Shown: positions 22,406 through 32,489 of the stretch, in pieces
How the letters are laid out: each line of letters opens with the position of its first letter
Numbering within the stretch: the stretch's first letter is position 1
Assembly: GCA_025667525.1 (NCBI GenBank)
Contig: CM046878.1
Span: 572,984,868 to 573,048,867 of the forward strand
Length of the DNA: 64,000 nt
From: Glebionis coronaria
Lineage: Eukaryota; Streptophyta; Magnoliopsida; Asterales; Asteraceae
Direction of reading: 5' to 3'
Translations under genes and position numbers: made by a program
The notes under the pieces: generated by a model
Told to the model about the DNA's origin: nothing
The model's database searches: none
Seen by the model: only the letters and a program-made list of their open reading frames with translations

Positions 22406-24682
22406 ATAACACCTCATTTAATAGGATAGAGTGCTACAATAAATTATGGCGTATCATCAAAACATGCAAGGTAAATGTCTAAACATTCATGACCATAAAT
22501 AGAAATACCGGAATCAAACATCGGTAGTCTAGTAACTCACAAACAAGCAATATAAGTACTGTAAATGGAAAGGACTAAACAATGTCCAAAAGATGTAAAG
22601 TACGATAAAGTAGGAATAAATGCATAATGTAAAAGAGGCCGGATAGCTTCCAATCCGAATGCACATACTCTGGAGTTCCTATTTGCGTCCTTGGGTACCT
22701 GCCGTTTTGGAACATGGAAAAGTAGACGGCTGAGCATAACGCTCAGTGCACGGATATACAATAAAGAATGGAAAAACATAGAGTATGGAAGCATATACAG
22801 ATTATAAAGCATGAATGGCACCGAAAATGAATAAGTCATAGGAAACCTAGTTGTCTGTCATGTTAACTGGTTTTAGTTATGAAAACATAGCTTATGTTAC
22901 TTATGAAAATCTGTATTAGTTTATGTACCAAATTATCCAATACAGGTCATGAGGTCAACAACGTGCATGAATACTTGGAGGGGAGACCTCATCATGCAAT
23001 TAGAGGGGTTGCCTCTAATTAACTGGTCAATGGGTAAGAGGGATCATCTCTTTGTGAAGGATGCAAGGCACACACCACATTCACCATGAAAATCCTGACT
23101 GAAACATGTAACTAGGATGCACCCATACGCCCCACATGATAATATAATAATATAATGGCCAAATAACTGAAAAGGGACGCCACGAGCTATCACTCCGTCG
23201 TGGTGAAGTCATAACACTAGTGCCTCTAGTGTTATGGTTATGGTACCTCCATAACTATGTGAACTGGTCATGCATGTATATGGCTAAGGTAACTAATAAA
23301 ACATAAGCATTTAATCTGTAACTACTGGGAAAAACAGTTGGCTGCATACGGGAAATCCTAATGAAGGAAGAGATTGTCCTTACTAAAGGACGGGAAATCC
23401 GTACCTTATGTCTAGTAGAAGCTAACGGAAACGATGAAGACTAATCCGCCTTGACGGATAACACTACATAAGAAATATGGACGTGTATGAGTTGTTTGAA
23501 TTACATGTGTTTTACTGGTTCCGTGTGTTATTAGCTTGTTATACGTATTTTGTCATGTTTTATTATTTACTGTGTATTCTGTAGTTATTCTGATGTTCTG
23601 TTGTGTATTATTCATGTATTAGTGTATTATAATTATAATACTTGTATTGTAATACTAAGTAACTTTCTAAAAATAGTAGTTTTCCGTAAATAGTAAGTTT
23701 CCAAAAATAGAAAGTTTTCAAAAATAGAAAGTTCCCAAAAATAATAAGTTTCCATAATTAGAATTAAGCTAGATTATAAATAATAAATGAAGTTAAATTA
23801 GTACAATACAAGTCATGATTATAGTTAGTTAATTAAATAACTGGTTAATTTAATTAAACTATATGTTATATGATTTTAAATACAATACATGTTTAATTAA
23901 AATAACTAAGTATAAATACCTTAGGTTATACATGAATTAATTTTAATAAATTAAATAACCTAAAGTTTAATGTGACATGATTTATAAAAAAATAGTTTTT
24001 ATAAAAACCCGAATCCCGAGCCCGTGTTTTAATATAAGCCGAATCAAATAGGCTATAAACAAGTCCCACCGAGTCCTTGGAAAGAATCTCGGTTGACACT
24101 ACTTAAACAACTAACATGTATATATACCACGACTCGAAGTCGGGCTCCCTTTTGTCTCGGGTCCGAATAAACAAAACCAACCGAGCACCCTTACGGGTCT
24201 CGGTGGTGTCTCGGTTCACACAAAAGCCGAACACAAACACACCCCGACCCTTTGGTCGGGGTTCTTGCTGCGTCCGAGCCACACCAAAGCCCAGCCGAGA
24301 CCCCTTGTGGTCTCGGTGGTGGTGATGAAGACAAGCCGAGCACCCCCTTGGGGTCTCGGTTGTCTCGGTCGAACAACACCAACGCCAAACACCCCCTTTT
24401 AACATGATTTAATTAATCCTCTTGTTTTGTTTACTTGTTTTATTGATTAATTAAATTTAATAACATGAACATAAAAATTTTAAAAGAAAAGGAAGTGTTA
24501 TGATTACCGACACGTGGAAAAAAAAGAATTAGAGATCACGAAGGAAGTGTTATGATTACCGACTCCAAAATCAAAGATCAAAATTGTTCGAATCCTCCTT
24601 GTGGTTTAATGTGGCCGGCGGCAAGAGCAAGAAGGAGGCAGGGAGCAACTTTTTATTAAACCTAAAATTATGATAAGGTTTC
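22406..24682. other. Probable LTR or interior of an unidentified retroelement
   Basis: A plus-strand PPT-like tract AACCGAGGGGGGAGAC (about 22390-22405) precedes TATAACACCTCATTTAATA, as at an LTR start. Within it lie a hairpin with CACTAGTGCC and CTCTAGTGTTATG near 23213-23240, repeats of AATAGAAAGTTT near 23680-23750, and the hairpin array at 24129-24360. No second copy is present in the window to fix the ends, and there is no coding frame. Confidence 0.35.
24129..24360. repeat. Array of five GC-rich hairpins
   Basis: Five short inverted repeats follow each other at about 50-60 bp: GACT-CGA-AGTC (24131-24141); CCGAG.ACCC then GGGT.CTCGG (24181-24203); ACCCCGACC then GGTCGGGGT (24241-24262); CCGAGACC then GGTCTCGG (24295-24316); CCGAG.ACCCC then GGGGTCTCGG (24336-24359). 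Loops are mostly CTT-type. The third stem uses different bases from the others yet stays paired. Confidence 0.75.
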
Positions 24683-24789
24683 CTGAGTATCTCTTGAGAA
24701 TAAGAGGTCATGTTGACTCTAGAAGTGAGGAAGTGCGAGTATGAGGCGGGTTGAGCGCCGGGACGTCGCTCTATTTTAAGAGGGTAGGA

Positions 24790-27454
24790 TGTAACAACCC
24801 AAAACCGTGGTCATTATTTAATTATATTTTTTTACGTATATTTTTGAAATTTTTGACGAGGTTGATTTTCATAACGATTGGTGATTTGATTTGTATGATG
24901 TTGAAAATTTTATTTTTACATTTTGACGAGTTGCGAGGATTATTAGTGATGACGATAGCGACGGATGCACGAGAAATTTTACGTTTTATTTTAAACATGT
25001 CGATGTTTAATATTTTTACGTTTTTATTTTAATGTCGTATTAAGTCGTGTCGGGACTATATAATATCATATTTTGTGTGCGTTTTAAGTTTTGAGAAGTA
25101 TTTTTATGAAACACGAGACCCGTAAATAATTTCAAAAGTGACTAATAGTCATTTCCGCTTTTTAACAAAGTATTTGCACTTTGGTCCACAAGAATCACAA
25201 TTGGCAAAAACTACCCTAAACTTTCCCCATATAAAAGGAAAATTAACACACAAACACACACAAAATCCACTCACCACCAAAAATCTTTCTCTCCCCTCTT
25301 TTTCTCTCTACAATCTGTCACCCTCACCACCACCAAAACCCCTAGATTTTTTAAAATCTAGTTTGATTCAACAAATTCTAATCAAAGTCTCATTTCTAAC
25401 TTTTGATTCTCCATCTTTTGGTATGGAAATCTTACACATGCATAAATTTTTTTGAAAAACCTATTTTTGGATGAAAATCTTGTGTTTTGATCTTAAATTA
25501 TTGTTGTATGTAGGTGTTTATGTGTTTATACATTAGTTTTTATGATTGCATGTTGAAGATTTTAGTTGAGTTTTTATGATTTGATCATCTAGGATGATTT
25601 TGTATGTTATGATTGAAAGTAGTAATAGTAGGATGATTATAGTGGTAAAAATAGGGTTAAAATGTGGTGAAAAATTGATTTTGAGTGATATTTAAATATA
25701 TATTTTATAACAGATTATTAAACTTAATTTTCTGAAAATATGAGTTTGAGTTTGAGATGAACTAACTAGATATTGTTGTAGAGGATGTTTTTAGCTTCGT
25801 TTTGATATAAGATAGAGCTTCTAGCTCCAAACGAGCGAAAAGTTACGTTAGTTTGATTATTCGTGTACCGGGAGACGAGTATCGTCACAATATATAATTG
25901 TTGTCGATATTTGGATCGAATCTCGGGGACTATAAAAAGGATTTTGAAATGTGTCAAGTACTGATTTTTAATGTTAAGTATGAGGATGTTGAGTTTATTT
26001 TCAAAGTTGAGTGTCGGTTTTATAAACGGAGAAAAATAAATGAGTTAAAAGACTATATGAATTGTTGACGTAAAACTGTCCGGTTTTTGTAGTTCGAAGA
26101 TGTGTCGGGCAGGGAAATTTAAATGTAAAATCTTTTGATGAGCTTTTAACAGGTCTTTATATATATAGTAAGTGACATCTCTGATTAGTATCATAAAAAT
26201 TTGACGTGTTTAAGTGGGGTAAATAAGCTTTTACATTTGGTGTGTACCGGCAGATTTTTAACGAAGGAATTAACTAATAGAATAAACATATAGAATGGAG
26301 TAAAAGGTCACTTGTATTGTTTTCATGTTGGGTTGGTTGTGATTTCATTATTTTGAGTTTGATGTTACTAAGTATGGATTTTACTCGAGTTTATTATTGA
26401 TGAACGCGCCTTATTTGATAGGTTGCGTTTTTTGTGTTTATCGGGCATCAACTATCGTCGAAAATCGTCTTACTACTGCTATTACTCCAGGTGAGTCTAT
26501 AGCCTCGCTTTCTACTTGTTTTAATGATTTTAAAACCCGCGAGGGGGATACATGCTATTTGAAGTAAAATGAACACATGTCATAAGTAATTGTTGGACCC
26601 GATGTTGCCTTTGTTGCCTTTGATGAATTGAATTGTATAAGTACCTAATTGCAAAAGTCCATAAATTCATGAGTCGTTAACTATCTTCTGACTTGATGTT
26701 GTGAGTTGTGAATAGCCGCTTATTCTAATAATAGTACTATTGGGCTGACGACCCTATCTGAGACCAGGGCTTTACGTTGAGTAACCCGATGGGAAGGATA
26801 ATTTTACGAGAATGAGAATTGGTATTCTTTCAATTGACACCCTAGTAGGGGCACTGGTAATTTTTCTAGTCATGCTGGCGTTTGGCGTGGGTGACTAAGT
26901 TAAGGGGTCGGTGTCATGAGCTTAATACAATTCATTAGCTATTGCTATAAGATGATATACCTGATTAATAGATTGTATGGCCACAATTCTATTAAACAGT
27001 TGTGAATGATTTTTACGACGTGTTCAATTATGTTTTGTTAAACCTATAGACTTGCTCAACCTTTGTGTTGATGATTTTAAGCATGTATTTCAGGTACTTG
27101 AAGTTGTTGAATTACGGAGCTTGCTGGAGAAGGATTGCGGAATTGCTTTTGGTGGTGTTTGGTCTAAAACAGATTTCTTTCCCTATTGTCATAAGCATAT
27201 AGTAAATGGTCAAGTATTTTGGTAAATGGTTTGTTGTCGTGATTAAGATCCTAGGGGAACCTGTACGCTGCTCTGATATATTTTTATACTGTTTTTACTT
27301 AGGATTGAAGGTTTTAGACATTGATATAAATTATTTCTATATTTATTCCTAAATATACTGTTTTTGGGTCATTTAAAGAGTTTGTGAAATGAAGTTTGTG
27401 AATAACTCTCAATTGTGTATTTTCCGCTGCGTAATGTAAATTGGGGGTGTTAAA
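24790..27454 (+). repeat. Left LTR of the large gypsy element
   Basis: It starts TGTAACAACCCAAAACCG and ends AATTGGGGGTGTTAAA. It matches 43827-46493 over its whole length with scattered substitutions. Short open frames inside it recur in the other copy because they are LTR sequence; they are not genes. Confidence 0.9.
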
Positions 27455-27457
27455 GAT

Positions 27458-27470
27458 TGGTAACCAGAGC
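27458..27470 (+). other. Primer binding site of the large gypsy element
   Basis: TGGTAACCAGAGC lies three bases after the LTR end. It is the initiator-Met tRNA complement TGGTATCAGAGC with small changes, as used by plant chromoviruses. Confidence 0.7.
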
Positions 27471-27841
27471 TTTTTAGTTATAGCGAATTAGGTCGATTTT
27501 TGAAAATGTCCTAAACTATAACTTTGGTGTTGAAAATATTTTACAAAAGCAACGCAACTTCTCTGCAAGGCTCCGGTAAGATTATTAATTTTTGTTATGC
27601 TTTGTTATTATAGACGTATCCCTTAAAACTGTTGTGAATTCTTGAGTATTTATTAAGTAAATACTGCGATGAGGTATTGGTATTAATGAAAGGACGTGGA
27701 GTGCTTTCATCATAATTTCATTTTTATGAATATTGTATAATTATCATTTGCATTGCATTGCATACATATATATTTGGCATACGTAAATCATTTGCATTTG
27801 CATGATTATGTTATGTACTTTTGAAATTTCTGTGATTGCAG

Positions 27842-28356
27842 AAAATGTCTAACATACCATATTACGTCAAGAATGGGGGATTTGTTGTAGGTCAATGGAA
27901 TTTGCAGAATCAGCAAGTAGGTGATCATAAGATTTCAGGTGGATGGTTAGATTATGAGGATGATACGAATGATAAGAAGAATGTTGTAGAATCTGATAGT
28001 GATAATTATATGACTGAGAGTGAAGTTGGAAGAACTGAGGTTAGAGCTGAAGTGAGAAGTTATGGAACTAACTTTGAGAAGTATCAGAAAGAGATAGATA
28101 GGTTCGTAGGTTAAGTGAATATGTAGCTCATCTTGGGTCGTATCTTGAACCACATTGGAAGTTTCAGGATAGTGAGGTGTATGCTGATTCTCATTATATG
28201 ATAGATCCGCCGTGTCAAGGAGGGCTTTTGAGGTATGGATTTAAAAATCCACCGTGTTTAGATCCAAAAGGGAGGTGCTGCAAGTTAGGACCAGATGAAG
28301 ATGAAGCAGGGACGAGCCAAGTTGGAGAAAGTGATGGACCACATCCTATGGAGTGA
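27842..28356 (+). pseudogene. First ORF of the large gypsy element, unknown product, frameshifted
   Basis: An open frame starts MSNIPYYVKNGGFVVGQWN at 27842 and runs 91 codons to 28114. The adjacent +1 frame is open from 28102 to a TGA at 28354-28356 and continues with RRLSEYVAHLGSYLEPHW and a Cys-rich part (PPCQGG, NPPCLDPKGRCC). The middle is acidic (YEDDTNDKK, ESDSDN). A single indel near 28100 would separate the two parts. The position fits gag, but I do not recognise a gag domain or a standard zinc knuckle. The function is unknown. Confidence 0.45.
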
Positions 28357-28359
28357 TGT

Positions 28360-30853
28360 AGTGATGGATTTTTGTTGTATTTCAGTTTATGTATTGTTGT
28401 GTTGTATCTGAATTATCTAGATGTTGTGAGGTAGTATGGTGATGGATTATTATTATTGTTTTTGTTTAGGATGGTAAGGGTAAGTGACATTAGTGACAAG
28501 CTTTTGTTGCGATTTTCTCGGATTTATGGATGAAATCTACTATTACCCTTTAGTATTTTGATGTGTCTTTGTTATTCTCTCTTTTGTAAGATGATTGTGG
28601 AATTTAGGTAGTATGGTGTTGTTGGCGCAGGAAGTATTCATGTTATATCTTGATGAAAAGACCATATTCTTTCTATCTCGATGTGTATACTTATCAAGTT
28701 TCTTTCTACTGTTATCACATGGAAAGAGTTGAGTGAGATATGTTTCTGTCATTAGCAGGGATTCCTGTGTGACTGAGTATCTTGAAATATGTCTCCAAAG
28801 GTTGCCAACCATTAGGGTAGATTATATGATTTGTGGGAATAGTTGTTAGAGTGTTTGAAGCTGATAATGCTGTGAGGAGACGAGATGATGCTGAGATTGA
28901 AGATGCTGCTGAGATTGAAGATGCTGTTGTTCCAGTTAGGAGATGCTGCTGCTATTATGCTAGATTTTAAAAGGATGTCTGTGTGCTGGATTCTTAGGAA
29001 TGAGAAGAGATGCGGTGAAGAGTGTCGTACAAATATTAATGGTGATTGGAAGGGTGAAATTATATGGATAAGTTCGAGTAACTGATGGATGATTTAATAT
29101 ATCAATAGTCATTTGGGAATGTTCAACTAGACGAAAAGAGATAGTAATTTAAAGATTGATCCTGATTCGAAATTAAGTGTGGCAGAAAAGGGTAAAGGAA
29201 CGGTATTGTTGTAAATGACAATAAGGAATAGGAATTTATTTCCTTTGATAGAAGGTAAACTTGGAATTTAATAGTCTAAGATAAGAAGAGATGGTATTCA
29301 AGCAGTTACTATAAATCGGGTAAACAGGAGGAAGTATGATGTGTAGATCACATGTATTTTATACCACTTAAGTAATTATCTATTTACTGGATGTAAGTAC
29401 GGACTAGCTGGAGGTCGAGTTGCTGAAGGAATAACAAGGAGTGGAGTATAGGAATTGGTATTTCTGTGGTAATGAAATGTTTCCATTTCGGCAAGGGAGA
29501 TTGAATACAGGAATTATTCAGATAATGGAAATCAATATGAAGGGAATGTAGCTGCTATTACAACCTATATTTTGGAAATACTGATAAGATTTGAGATTTA
29601 GATATAGTAAATTGTATATTCTTATCTGGTAATCATTGAGTTAGATTTTTATTGAAATTCTGAAGGTGTTATTGATAGTGTATTTAATCTGAAGGTGTTA
29701 CTGAGGATATATTGAGATTTGAAGATGTTAGATTTTAGCTGACTTGAGGACGAGAAATCAACGAGAATTTGCGATTGGTTGAAATGAGAAATTCACCGAT
29801 GGAAGAATAATTATATATATATTAAAGAAATATTTTATGAGCTTATGGAATTAAGAGGTATAGCGCGATTAACTGAACTAAAGATGTGAGAAAGTTAACC
29901 AGGATAAGGATGAATATCATAGGATATAATAAATAAAGGTGGAAAGAATTAAATTGGAATGTTGTTGAGCATTGAGTACTGATTTCAGGGAGTAATCAGT
30001 GGAAATTTCTATTTGAAGATTTTATTGATCAATGATGAGAAGGTATGTGGGAGGAAAATTATAATAGGTTGAATTTTCTATGCGCTTTACTAGTAGTAGT
30101 CGGAAAAGAATAAGAATATGAGCTAGTACTTGAGGGTACTATGTGATTGTTCTGCAGAATTTTAGAATTCACTGTCGTCTTGGGAAAAATGAAGCTTTGT
30201 GTTAGCTTAATGATAGGAGTTATGCAATCTGATTGTATATTTTGTTATATGGCATTATCAGGAAGTTGAGGATGGTAATATGATTAATTGTAAGGACTGG
30301 CAGATGAGACAATAAGGATAATCTGATTTGACTAGAAGGGTAAGTCATCCGAGAAATAATAACGGAAGAAAGTAAAGAAGCTGGATGTTTTGTGAATAAG
30401 ATGATTGCTGTAAGATTGAACAAACTGAGCACCAGAAATCGGTGTCCATTACTGATTGTGGATGTTTACTGTGATGAATAGATGATTGAAGGAAAGAAAA
30501 GTATTCCCTAACAATTGGAAAATTGTTATTAAAAAGGAATGGTGTGTAAAATTCTTTGGATAAGAATTTTAGTTGGAGTAATATAGATATTTTATGATGT
30601 GCGATCTATGGATGAAGTGATCGTGAAAATCTGACTAGATTGAAACGATTGAGGCTTTGTCGATACCGACGAAACCGACTGAAGCTTGTCAATTCCTTGT
30701 GTAAGCTGAGTATTATCGGAGGTTTATCAGGAGGTTTTCACCGCTTGTCGAACCAATGATAAAGTTGACAAAGAAGAACTAAATGTGTGAAATCCATTCA
30801 TATATTTAAGTTGTGATTGTGAGATCCTAGTTGAGGAAGTTGTTTATGAACGC
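28360..30853 (+). pseudogene. Decayed interior (gag-pol remnants), left half
   Basis: There is no long frame. Near 30640-30785 the plus strand still reads IEALSIPTKPTEACQFLV, stop, AEYYRRFIRRFSPLVEPM and IKLTKK, the RT to RNase H junction of gypsy pol (usual form [12 protein letters not shown]). The strand is visibly poor in C and rich in G and A. An 18-bp unit (GCTGAGATTGAAGATGCT) is repeated at 28890-28930. Confidence 0.55.
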
Positions 30854-31184
30854 TAATACTTGACTTTTAGGCCTAGTATGAAAATATTATCGTCCGAATC
30901 CTTTCGAATTGAAAACCGGTCTTAAGTGTGACTCAATCGTCTTTTGGTGAATCAAGATAATGGTTTGGTTTGTTTGTTTTAAACAAGTAATTAAAGTGTC
31001 GTTGAGTAAAAAGGAAGTTTAAAAGATTAATATTAAAATGACAAGTAAAATAAACGCATGGAAACATAAAGGTGACAATGGAAAAGTACAAACACACTAA
31101 ATAAAACTGACACTTGGAAAATTTTCTGAAAATAAAAAGTACTATAAGAAAGTAAGATCGAAAGAAACCAAAACAAGGCAAAAG

Positions 31185-31540
31185 AGGTCCTGATCGGAAT
31201 GTATTCCGATCGGTTGATCGGAATGTTGGAAGGTGCAGCGATCGGAATAAAAGGGACAAGGGCAGTCGGAATAAGCCAAAGACTCACCGTCGGAATGCTA
31301 CAAATGCACCCAATCGGAATACACAAATGAGGTTCTAATCGGAATATCAACCAAATGGGGACAATCGGAATATTACTAGAGGGTGTGGTCGGAAAGTCAA
31401 AGCCCTAATCCGATCAGGAGTGATCGGAATGTGAAGGCCAATCGGAAAGGGGTTTCACAACCCTTTCTGAAAATTAAGGAAATCGGTTAGGGGGGAGTAC
31501 ACGGTCGGAAAACCCAATCGGAAAGGGGTTTTAAACTCCC
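31185..31540. repeat. Interspersed ATCGGAAT motif array in the LTR
   Basis: About 15 copies of (G)ATCGGAAT, GTCGGAAT or ATCGGAAA occur at intervals of some 20-30 bp, nearly all in the same orientation, with two inverted (ATTCCGATC, AATCCGATC). The spacers are unrelated to each other. The same array is present in the 5' LTR at about 40718-41065. Confidence 0.85.
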
Positions 31541-32109
31541 TTTTCCGAAAATAATGGGATTTGGGAAAGCTAGACAATAAGCTAAGTTCAATAATCTAAT
31601 ATCCACAACTTAACGATCCGAATACTTAACCGAATCAAATAAGCACTTATCTCAACTTATTCAACTCGAAAATAAGCAACTTTTTAGATCAAACAATAAA
31701 AACATAAACTTTTTAATAAAACTTTTTAATAAGAAAAATAAGCTAATCATAAAAATAAGCCAATAAGCACAAAAGTCTTAAAGCTTAATCAAATGAAAAC
31801 TTATGAAATGATCAAAAGATTAACTTTTTAAGCACGAAATCATTAAGAACAACACGGATCTATTGATAATCGCACCAAAATCAATCTTAAATCAAAGAAA
31901 AGTAGAATGAGAATAAGGATTAAAAGCTTAAAATGGAACTTTGATTAATGAAATAAGCAATACAAAGATGTTTAATCTTGAAAGATTAAAAGAAAAAGAT
32001 GAACTAGTGAGAGAAAGTTTAAGACTTTCTCTCTCTAAAAACTAGAGAAACTAAAAAGTGAAAAATTAACTAAACACTCTAACTCCCTTCCTAATGACTA
32101 TTAGGGGGG

Positions 32110-32117
32110 TATTTATA
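32110..32117 (-). promoter_or_regulatory. TATA box of Athila-like element 1 LTR (3' copy)
   Basis: TATAAATA in element sense, within CCCTATAAATACCCCCC. The 5' LTR copy, which would drive the element, is at 41643-41650. Confidence 0.6.
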
Positions 32118-32453
32118 GGGAAGGTGGAAGGAGTGCATGTGTTGCATCTTCTTTCTTGCTTTCTTCTCGACTTGACTTTAATTCTTCGACTTTGTCAAAC
32201 TTCCGTCTTTTGACTTTTTCTTCGATAAATCTTCAGAATAGGCCTTGGACTTCCGTTCTTTTTGCACTCTTGATCTTTTGACTTCGTCTTTTCCCGTTTT
32301 CTTCAATAAAAGCCCGTGAAAGCCCGTGTTTTCTTCCTTTTCCATATTTTGGTCCTAAAACACAATAAAAACACAAACCACGCATAATTCCGACTTTTAC
32401 GACATAAATCACACGTTTTGGTCTTGTTATTATTGGAAATAAGTGGTAAAAGG

Positions 32454-32473
32454 ATAAGTGTTTTCACACTTAT
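32454..32473. promoter_or_regulatory. Terminal hairpin of the Athila-like LTR
   Basis: In element sense ATAAGTGT, GAAA, ACACTTAT: a perfect 8-bp stem with a four-base loop, two bases inside the LTR start. The 5' LTR has the same structure at about 41987-42006. Confidence 0.7.
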
Positions 32474-32475
32474 TA

Positions 32476-32489
32476 AATCCCCTACACTT
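32476..32489 (-). other. Polypurine tract of Athila-like element 1
   Basis: In element sense AAGTGTAGGGGATT runs directly into the LTR. Confidence 0.8.

Larger units (their letters stand above)
30854..32475 (-). repeat. 3' LTR of Athila-like element 1
   Basis: 1,622 bp. In element sense it starts TAATAAGTGTGAAAACAC and ends AAGTATTA, so its termini are TAATA and TATTA in place of TG and CA. It contains the ATCGGAAT array (31192-31527). The two open frames seen in it (30933-31350) are products of that array and are repeated in the 5' LTR. Confidence 0.9.

Noticed and set aside
24103..24405. Overlapping open frames on both strands
   Set aside because: They arise from the GC-rich hairpin array, which is open in several frames at once.
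24751..25455. Plus-strand frames of about 100 codons, repeated at 43788-44493
   Set aside because: Both copies are LTR sequence; the repetition reflects the LTR pair.
30933..31350. Two open frames of over 100 codons, repeated exactly at 40466-40883
   Set aside because: They lie in the LTR and owe their Ile-Pro pattern to the ATCGGAAT array; a duplicated gene is not needed.
31185..31540. CRISPR-like regular repeats
   Set aside because: The repeats are 8-9 bp, spacing varies, it lies in a plant LTR, and no cas gene is present.
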